Part shown: positions 1-4,295 of the stretch, piece by piece
How positions within the stretch are numbered: position 1 is the first letter of the stretch
Layout of the letters: every line of letters begins with the position of its first letter
Assembly (NCBI GenBank): GCA_003162595.1
Contig: PMNJ01000068.1
Coordinates: 1-5,818 of the forward strand
Reading direction: 5' to 3'
Source: Bacteroidales bacterium
GTDB taxonomy: Bacteria; Bacteroidota; Bacteroidia; Bacteroidales; VadinHA17
DNA: 5,818 nucleotides
The notes under the pieces: model-generated
The model's database searches: none
What the model was told of the DNA's origin: nothing
The model's input: only the letters and a program-made list of their open reading frames with translations
Made by a program: the position numbers and the translations under genes

Positions 1-414
1 AAACTCGATGGCAATGTAGGCTGTATGGTTAATGGAGCAGGACTTGCAATGGCAACTATGGATATTATAAAGCTTTCGGGCGGATCACCGGCAAATTTTC
101 TGGATGTTGGAGGTGGCGCCAGTCCTAAGACTGTTGAAGCAGGTTTCCGTATTATACTTAAAGATCCTGCAGTGAAAGCAATACTCATTAATATTTTCGG
201 TGGTATTGTGAGATGCGACAGGGTGGCAAATGGTGTGGTTGAGGCATATAAATCAATCGGGGAAATTAGAGTTCCTGTAATAGTTAGACTGCAGGGAACG
301 AATGCTGAAGAAGCTAAAAAGATAATTGATAATTCAGGGCTTGAAGTGTTTTCGGCTATTTCCTTCAGGGAAGCGGCTGAACTGGTTACAAAGATTTTAA
401 ATAAAAAGAATTAG
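1..414 (+). CDS. sucC: Succinyl-CoA synthetase (ADP-forming) subunit beta, C-terminal part
   Basis: This is the 3' end of sucC, open at the left edge and read in frame from base 1 (KLDGNVGCMVNGAGLA). The 137 visible residues are roughly the last third of a protein that is usually about 390 residues long. They cover the ligase domain that forms the contact with the alpha subunit. Recognisable family blocks are GCMVNGAGLAMATMDI, the glycine-rich NFLDVGGGA, INIFGGIVRCD and the VRLQGTNAEEA stretch typical of bacterial SucC. The enzyme interconverts succinyl-CoA and succinate with ADP/ATP in the cytoplasmic TCA cycle. The phosphorylated histidine lies on the alpha subunit (SucD), so it is not expected here. 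No sucD follows: the next gene, 17 bases downstream, is unrelated, so sucD must lie upstream or elsewhere. The reading frame is intact and ends at TAG 412-414. Confidence 0.97.
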   Translation, partial: KLDGNVGCMVNGAGLAMATMDIIKLSGGSPANFLDVGGGASPKTVEAGFRIILKDPAVKAILINIFGGIVRCDRVANGVVEAYKSIGEIRVPVIVRLQGTNAEEAKKIIDNSGLEVFSAISFREAAELVTKILNKKN

Positions 415-431
415 TTGAAAGAGTCCCGGTA

Positions 432-1124
432 ATGAATTTTAGTAAGTCGCGTCTCGTTTTATTATTAAAAATATTTGCAGTTGTTATTTTCATCCTGATT
501 TCGATCTTTTTTTTTATTAAAAGAGACAGGAAAAAGCCTTTGTCAGCTTATTTCAGCACCAGGTGTTTAGATTACAAACAGAAGGATTTCAGCAGAAAAC
601 TGAATGACAGAATAGTAGACTATTCAACCGCTGCAAAATTGAAAGGAATAACTGTATGTAAGGATGAAACTGAACTAAAAAGAAGAATTTCGGAAGGGAA
701 ACTGGTAAAAGTTACTAGCGGAAATAGCTATATCGTTGAAAAGATGAATTTCAGTTATCCCTGTATAACCGGCGACAGTAAAACACTTCTGGATGAGATT
801 GCAAGAAGATTAAGGGAAAAATCTTCCCAGAAGGGATTAAACGGAGTCAAATTTTATATAACATCAATGACCAGGAAAACTGATAATGTTAAAAATCTCA
901 GGAGGTTCAATGGGAATGCATCTGTAAACAGTCCTCACCTTTATGGTAACGCTTTCGATATAAGTTATAAAAGGTTTATTGCCCGGAAATGGGTTTTGAC
1001 AAATTGCGATAAAAAATTCTTAAAAGAGGCTCTTGCTGAGGTCATCTGGCAGCTGAGAGCAGAAAATAAGTGCTGGGCAACTTATGAGAAAATGCAGAAT
1101 TGTTTTCATGTTGTTTCTCATTAA
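432..1124 (+). CDS. Membrane-anchored DUF5715 / M15-peptidase-like protein
   Basis: The protein has 230 residues. A hydrophobic segment at about residues 7-29, flanked by Lys/Arg, looks like an uncleaved signal anchor, placing the rest in the periplasm (inference). The C-terminal half resembles DUF5715 proteins of Bacteroidota, a family related to M15 D-Ala-D-Ala carboxypeptidases. The signature is TSMTR (R148), then NSPHLYGNAFDIS with H169, G172, A174 and D176 matching the SxHxxGxAxD zinc motif, and near the C-terminus NCFH with H226 as the likely third zinc ligand. In classical M15 enzymes a Glu lies three residues before that last His; here this position is N223, with E219 four residues further upstream, so the catalytic base is uncertain. 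A role in peptidoglycan processing is inferred from the fold only. The gene starts 17 bases after sucC with no obvious promoter between, so co-transcription is plausible. No good Shine-Dalgarno is seen before ATG 432. Confidence 0.85.
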   Translation: MNFSKSRLVLLLKIFAVVIFILISIFFFIKRDRKKPLSAYFSTRCLDYKQKDFSRKLNDRIVDYSTAAKLKGITVCKDETELKRRISEGKLVKVTSGNSYIVEKMNFSYPCITGDSKTLLDEIARRLREKSSQKGLNGVKFYITSMTRKTDNVKNLRRFNGNASVNSPHLYGNAFDISYKRFIARKWVLTNCDKKFLKEALAEVIWQLRAENKCWATYEKMQNCFHVVSH

Positions 1125-1171
1125 GCACGTAGTTTTCTCATTCAAAGCCATTATAATGGGAAACCGAGGGA

Positions 1172-1205
1172 ATCAGGAAATATTTCTTTTAAGAAAATAT
1201 CTGAT
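1172..1205. terminator. Candidate hairpin terminator between convergent genes
   Basis: An imperfect stem-loop is visible in the 94-base gap between the DUF5715-like gene and the CDGSH operon. ATCAG (1172-1176) pairs with CTGAT (1201-1205), then after a three-base bulge ATATTT (1180-1185) pairs with AAATAT (1195-1200), with a short CT/AG stem around loop TTTA. On the plus strand a T-rich stretch begins only about 10 bases later (1216-1227). It is AT-rich and not a textbook intrinsic terminator, but its place between converging genes fits that role. Confidence 0.35.
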
Positions 1206-1218
1206 CAGAATTCAATTT

Positions 1219-1410
1219 TTATTTTTTATGCGATTCGTCGCAATAAGGTTTGTTCCCTGATTTGCCGCATCTGCATAGACGGACCTCCCCGGGAGAATCT
1301 TCCTTATCCCGTTGTAAATCTTTCAGCAGAAAATTCCCGGTAATTTTCAACGGTCCGAAATCTATAACTTCGATTATTGCCTGAGATTTATTTTCCTTAT
1401 TCTCGTCCAT
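1219..1410 (-). CDS. Small CDGSH-type [2Fe-2S] protein (variant CDESH)
   Basis: This is a 63-residue protein consisting almost only of one CDGSH (mitoNEET-like) iron-sulfur domain. It has the typical entry strand IDFGPLKITGNFLL and then CRCGKSGNKPYCDESHKK. The cluster ligands are C46, C48, C57 and H61, the 3Cys-1His set of this family; the usual Gly of CDGSH is Glu59. Such proteins carry a redox-active, labile 2Fe-2S cluster in the cytoplasm, but their physiological role in bacteria is mostly undefined. The frame is open back to an ATG at 1485, which would overlap the upstream gene by 65 bases and add 25 residues with no family resemblance. I chose ATG 1410 because it lies 10 bases after the upstream stop and leaves a short tail before the domain. 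It is very probably the second gene of an operon with the Fer4/CDGSH protein. Confidence 0.85.
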   Translation of the reverse strand: MDENKENKSQAIIEVIDFGPLKITGNFLLKDLQRDKEDSPGEVRLCRCGKSGNKPYCDESHKK

Positions 1411-1420
1411 ACCTGAAATA

Positions 1421-1933
1421 TTAACCAATAAAACCGGCTTTTCTGTGTTGTCCGTCGCAGAAAGGCATATGGTCGCTGACTCCACACCGGCATATTGAGA
1501 TCATACTGTCATGAATCTCTTTTTTAGTACCATTATATGACAAAGTAAAATTGCCCTTAAGCACTATGGGCCCGTCTGCCATAATTTTCACCGAAACAGG
1601 CTGTTCTTTTGAATCAGGATCATCAGAATTCATCAGTTCAGGTCTCCTGAACTTAATATGGTTAAGCTGATCGTTGCCTACCGAGTTGTTTTTTTCTTCA
1701 TCGTTCCATTTCCAGGCAAGAGCCTCGGTCGGACATAAATTTACAACTTCAATAATTTTATCAGTCGTGGAACCGTTCATATCGACCCACGGTCTCCTGC
1801 TCGGATCAAAAACTTCAAGAAGTTCCCTGTAGCAGTATGAAGCGTGTATGCAAGCAGATGGTTTCCAATAAACTGTGATATCATTGTTTTTATATCTCCT
1901 GCCTCCCGAATATTGGCTTTCATTTCTTTCCAT
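1421..1933 (-). CDS. YjdI-like Fe-S domain fused to CDGSH domain (variant CDGQH)
   Basis: The product has 170 residues from ATG 1933; a GTG codon directly before it at 1936 is an alternative start. Residues about 18-75 match the divergent ferredoxin-like Fer4_19 family (compare E. coli YjdI): YWKPSACIHASYC, then a PW at 48-49, then NLCPTEALAW. The candidate cluster cysteines are C28, C34 and C67, three rather than four, as is usual in this family. A polar Asn/Asp/Lys-rich linker (about 78-112) leads to a CDGSH domain: MADGPIVLKGNFTLS, then CRCGVSDHMPFCDGQH with ligands C148, C150, C159 and H163. The Ser of CDGSH is Gln162 here. Both domains bind Fe-S clusters, so electron transfer or cluster handling in the cytoplasm is likely; the partner is unknown. 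A single-CDGSH gene follows 10 bases downstream. I found no TAnnTTTG promoter on this strand up to about 2080, and the leader has no clear Shine-Dalgarno. Confidence 0.9.
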   Translation of the reverse strand: MERNESQYSGGRRYKNNDITVYWKPSACIHASYCYRELLEVFDPSRRPWVDMNGSTTDKIIEVVNLCPTEALAWKWNDEEKNNSVGNDQLNHIKFRRPELMNSDDPDSKEQPVSVKIMADGPIVLKGNFTLSYNGTKKEIHDSMISICRCGVSDHMPFCDGQHRKAGFIG

Positions 1934-2083
1934 CACTGCTAACTTTTTATTCTTTGATTATCAATTTAAATTCTTTCAGGTCAGTTTTTATAAACCTTAA
2001 AATACAGAATCTAAACTCCATAATCAGCAAGGGAAAATATTATATACCAAGCCGCAATTTAGCATTTTTTATACATATTCAGA

Positions 2084-2113
2084 TTGAAGTGACATAATGA
2101 ATATTTATATTTG
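2084..2113 (+). promoter_or_regulatory. Bacteroidota-type promoter upstream of the histidine kinase
   Basis: A perfect TAnnTTTG -7 box (TATATTTG, 2106-2113) lies 19 bases after a TTG (2084-2086), matching the TTG-N17-23-TAnnTTTG promoter form known from Bacteroidota. Transcription would begin near 2118-2121, giving a leader of about 85 bases before the kinase ATG at 2206. It is the only exact match to this consensus I noticed in the intergenic regions. Confidence 0.6.
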
Positions 2114-2128
2114 TGTTATATCATATTT

Positions 2129-2149
2129 TAAATGAGTAAAATTCATTTA
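2129..2149. repeat. 7-bp perfect inverted repeat in the kinase leader
   Basis: TAAATGA (2129-2135) and TCATTTA (2143-2149) are exact reverse complements separated by seven bases. The element sits about 10 bases after the predicted transcription start, and its left arm contains the ATG (2132-2134) of the predicted leader ORF. It could be a weak RNA hairpin over that start codon or a dimeric operator. At this length in AT-rich DNA, chance is a real possibility. Confidence 0.5.
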
Positions 2150-2209
2150 TTTAACCGCGGGATTAAAATGGGGCTTCACACTAAAAATTCATTGGGCAAC
2201 AAATTATGA
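2132..2209 (+). CDS. Predicted 25-codon leader ORF overlapping the kinase start
   Basis: The first AUG downstream of the predicted transcription start opens a 25-codon frame, beginning MSKIHLFNRG and ending SLGNKL, which stops at TGA 2207-2209. That TGA overlaps the kinase start codon as ATGA (2206-2209), the classic geometry for translational coupling. An in-frame TAA (2129-2131) precedes the ATG, so this is not the tail of a longer gene. A second in-frame ATG at 2168 is preceded by GGGA (2159-2162), giving a 13-codon alternative. The peptide is basic and shows no recognised motif or run of regulatory amino acids. Its existence as a translated product is inference from geometry only. Confidence 0.3.
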   Translation: MSKIHLFNRGIKMGLHTKNSLGNKL

Positions 2210-3981
2210 TAAGCAATAGCTTGGTATGTGGGTTAGGAGTGATTTTATCTCAGCCATTAAGTCATTTGATCCTGACTGTATTGGCCATGCTGGTGTTTAT
2301 TTGCGCCATTATAGTTTTTTTCTCAGTTCAACTTAAACGAGTTAATGGTGAGTTACTGGAAAGAAACAAACAGATTTCAGATATCAATACCGACCTTCAG
2401 AAATCAAACCAGGAACTGGCGATACAGAAAGAACTCATCACTAAAAAACATTTTGAATCTGATAAATTCTATGAGATGCTGGTCCAATCTGCGAATGATG
2501 GTATCTCTTTTTACGACAGGGACTGGAATTTAAAATATACTAATTCTGCTTTTTATACAATGATTGGCTATGACAGGGATTCTTATAATTCTTCAAATCC
2601 TCCCGATCTGGTCCATCCCGAGGACCATGATTACCAGTTAAGAAGAGAGCAGTCCCTGGTAAATAACGGATTCTTCGAAACTGAATTAAGACTAAGGCAT
2701 AAGACAGGGCATTATGTTAACCTGTCAACCAGATCTGTTACAGTCCGGAGCGATTCCGGAGAGGTTCTGGGAGCGCTTACAATATCACGCGATATTACAA
2801 GATTGAAACAGGTTCATGAAGATCTTATTAAGGCGAATATTGGAGCTGAAGCAAGTAACAGACTGAAATCTAATTTCCTTGCAAACATTTCACATGAAAT
2901 ACGTACTCCCCTGAATAGTGTTGTCGGATTTTCAAACCTGCTTCTGACCAATAATCTGACAAACGAGGTTAAAGAGGAATACATTGAACATATTAACCAC
3001 AACAGTGAAAAGCTGCTCCAGATAATTGGTGATATTATCGACCTGTCGAGGCTTGAAAGTTCCCAGATTGAAATTACTTATGAAGAGGCTTCTCTCAGTG
3101 CTATTGTCAATGAGATAATTGAAGAAGCCCGCCAGATCATCCGACGGAACGAAAAGCCTATTATCCTCAATGTTAAAAATCATTTTGAAGATGTGGGTGA
3201 TCTTATATTCACAGACAGGATCTGGCTTAAAAGGGTATTAAATCACCTCATGGATAATGCAGTGAAATTTACTCTTGACGGATCCGTTGAATTCTCATAT
3301 TTATTGGAAAATCAGAATATTGTTTTCAAAATCAGGGATACAGGCATCGGGATAAACAAAGAAAACCTTGGGCGTATTTTTGAAGAATTCCGTCAGGAAT
3401 TTGACGGTCATCATCGTCCTTTTGAAGGACTTGGAATAGGACTTACGCTTGCGAAAGAGGTGATAGAAAGAATGGGAGGAAAGATCGTTGTTAAGTCTGA
3501 AAAAGGAGTTGGCTCTGAATTCAGTTTTTCAATTCCTTACCGTCCGGCAGGAAGTACAAAGACTAAAGTGGCTACAGTAATCAACGAAAGTCTTATGAAG
3601 CCAATTGACTGGAGTTCAAGAAAATGTCTTCTGGTAGACGACAATAAGGATGTACTGATCTACCTGAACCGTATTCTAACCGATACAGGAGTTTCTATTA
3701 TCACCGCCAGATCGGGTTTCGAAGCTATTGAAATAATTAAAGAAACTCCTGATATTGATGTTGTACTCCTGGATATGCAGATGCCCGAGATGAATGGCAT
3801 CGAAACAACCAGGGAGATAAGAAAAATCCGCAAAAACCTCCCGATTATTGCTCAGACTGCTTTTATCTTTGAAGATGATAAAGATATTATCCTGGAAGCC
3901 GGCTGCGATGCCTGCCTCATAAAACCGATAAGACGGGAACATCTGTTGACTGTCATGTCGAGTTTTGTAAAATCAAACTGA
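2206..3981 (+). CDS. Hybrid sensor histidine kinase (TM-PAS-HisKA-HATPase-REC)
   Basis: The protein has 591 residues. It has one membrane segment (about 18-41), a coiled-coil-like heptad region (about 44-82), a PAS domain (about 87-200, ending with GALTISRDIT), and a HisKA domain with NFLANISHEIRTPLN and phospho-acceptor H230. A HATPase domain follows (N-box with N351, G1 DTGIGI with D378, GLGIGLTLA at 408-416). A C-terminal receiver has acidic pair D478/D479, phospho-acceptor D523, T551 and K573. All catalytic positions are present, so it should autophosphorylate and pass the phosphate to its own receiver. No periplasmic sensor loop and no DNA-binding output domain are present; the signal is probably sensed by the PAS domain, and output would need a phosphotransfer or regulator partner not found in this window. 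An in-frame TAA at 2182-2184 limits the start, and ATG 2206 is the first good start after it. It appears to be transcribed alone from the 2084-2113 promoter. Confidence 0.95.
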   Translation: MISNSLVCGLGVILSQPLSHLILTVLAMLVFICAIIVFFSVQLKRVNGELLERNKQISDINTDLQKSNQELAIQKELITKKHFESDKFYEMLVQSANDGISFYDRDWNLKYTNSAFYTMIGYDRDSYNSSNPPDLVHPEDHDYQLRREQSLVNNGFFETELRLRHKTGHYVNLSTRSVTVRSDSGEVLGALTISRDITRLKQVHEDLIKANIGAEASNRLKSNFLANISHEIRTPLNSVVGFSNLLLTNNLTNEVKEEYIEHINHNSEKLLQIIGDIIDLSRLESSQIEITYEEASLSAIVNEIIEEARQIIRRNEKPIILNVKNHFEDVGDLIFTDRIWLKRVLNHLMDNAVKFTLDGSVEFSYLLENQNIVFKIRDTGIGINKENLGRIFEEFRQEFDGHHRPFEGLGIGLTLAKEVIERMGGKIVVKSEKGVGSEFSFSIPYRPAGSTKTKVATVINESLMKPIDWSSRKCLLVDDNKDVLIYLNRILTDTGVSIITARSGFEAIEIIKETPDIDVVLLDMQMPEMNGIETTREIRKIRKNLPIIAQTAFIFEDDKDIILEAGCDACLIKPIRREHLLTVMSSFVKSN

Positions 3982-4009
3982 ATCAGATCCTCTTGATGGC
4001 AAAGCTTAC

Positions 4010-4027
4010 AAAAAATTCTAATTTTTT
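4010..4027 (+). terminator. AT-only palindrome after the kinase gene, weak terminator candidate
   Basis: AAAAAATT (4010-4017) and AATTTTTT (4020-4027) are exact complements around a CT centre, 29 bases after the kinase stop codon, followed by further T-rich sequence. It could help end the kinase transcript, but it has no GC stem, and the adjacent heptamer array could form a far more stable hairpin. Confidence 0.25.
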
Positions 4028-4029
4028 TA

Positions 4030-4134
4030 TTTTCTCTGTGGCTCTCTGTGAAGTCCTCTGTGGTCCTCTGTGTAACAAAAAAACAGGAACTGACACAGAG
4101 TAACACAGAGAAGCACAGAGTTACACGGAGAAAA
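4030..4134. repeat. Inverted array of CTCTGTG/CACAGAG heptamers
   Basis: The left arm carries four CTCTGTG copies starting at 4034, 4044, 4056 and 4066. The right arm carries three CACAGAG copies starting at 4094, 4104 and 4114 and one CACGGAG at 4124. The right arm has an exact 10-base period; the left arm has steps of 10, 12 and 10. The outer flanks TTTTCTC and GAGAAAA are also complementary. A 21-base centre (4073-4093) separates the arms. Folded, the arms give four 7-bp helices separated by unpaired spacers, because the spacers between heptamers are not complementary to each other. From memory, similar CACAGAG-type arrays occur between genes in many environmental bacteria including Bacteroidota. 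It may act as a terminator hairpin for the kinase gene or be a REP-like dispersed repeat. Confidence 0.85.
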
Positions 4135-4149
4135 ATCAGTTTACTGATT
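4134..4149. repeat. Short inverted repeat abutting the heptamer array
   Basis: AATCAGT (4134-4140) and ACTGATT (4143-4149) are exact reverse complements around TT. As RNA this would form a six-pair stem with a TTTA loop. It begins at the last base of the heptamer array. No T-run follows, so it is not a good terminator. Confidence 0.4.
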
Positions 4150-4281
4150 CTACAAATATTTCGCTGATAATACATATTGCATTTATACTTGGCGACTTTA
4201 TGATTTATTCTTTGTCACAGTTTGCGGTTAATGGATTTTTAATTTTTGAATAACCGAGGATTTCACCTTAAAATTTTATTC

Positions 4282-4289
4282 TTACTTTG
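4282..4289 (+). promoter_or_regulatory. Possible -7 box directly before priA
   Basis: TTACTTTG matches the Bacteroidota TAnnTTTG box at all but the second position and ends six bases before the priA ATG, so the transcript would be leaderless or nearly so. No TTG lies at the expected distance upstream. A competing near-match, AATTTTTG at 4241-4248 with TTTG at 4221-4224 upstream, would give a leader of about 40 bases. I cannot decide between them. Confidence 0.3.
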
Positions 4290-4295
4290 TATCAA

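Larger units (their letters stand above)
3982..4295. other. 314-base intergenic region between kinase gene and priA
   Basis: No credible gene lies here. From left to right it contains an AT palindrome (4010-4027), a large inverted array of CTCTGTG/CACAGAG heptamers (4030-4134), a small inverted repeat abutting it (4134-4149), a featureless AT-rich stretch (about 4150-4240), and a possible priA promoter just before the start codon. The minus-strand frame across 3852-4175 is a by-product of the repeat and the antisense of the kinase 3' end. Confidence 0.8.

Noticed and set aside
1411..1485. Longer start (ATG 1485) for the small CDGSH protein
   Set aside because: It would overlap the upstream gene by 65 bases, and the extra 25 residues look unlike any CDGSH N-terminus. 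ATG 1410 lies 10 bases after the upstream stop and leaves the full domain.
1410..1485. Frameshift splitting a single Fer4-CDGSH-CDGSH protein
   Set aside because: The upstream protein ends naturally soon after its CDGSH motif (HRKAGFIG then stop), and the downstream gene has its own start at operon spacing, so two genes explain the sequence better.
2206..3981. Smaller open frames inside the kinase gene on both strands (2345-2533, 2814-3002, 2932-3183, 3676-3942)
   Set aside because: All overlap strongly conserved kinase coding sequence in other frames and carry no recognisable domain.
4030..4134. CRISPR array
   Set aside because: The repeated unit is only seven bases with spacers of three to five bases, and the copies are inverted about a centre, unlike direct repeats of 23-40 bases with long unique spacers.
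3852..4175. Minus-strand open frame of 107 codons across the end of the kinase gene and the repeat array
   Set aside because: About 130 bases are antisense to the conserved kinase receiver, and most of the rest is translated heptamer repeat with Cys/Ser/Val-rich nonsense. No family resemblance and no start signal.
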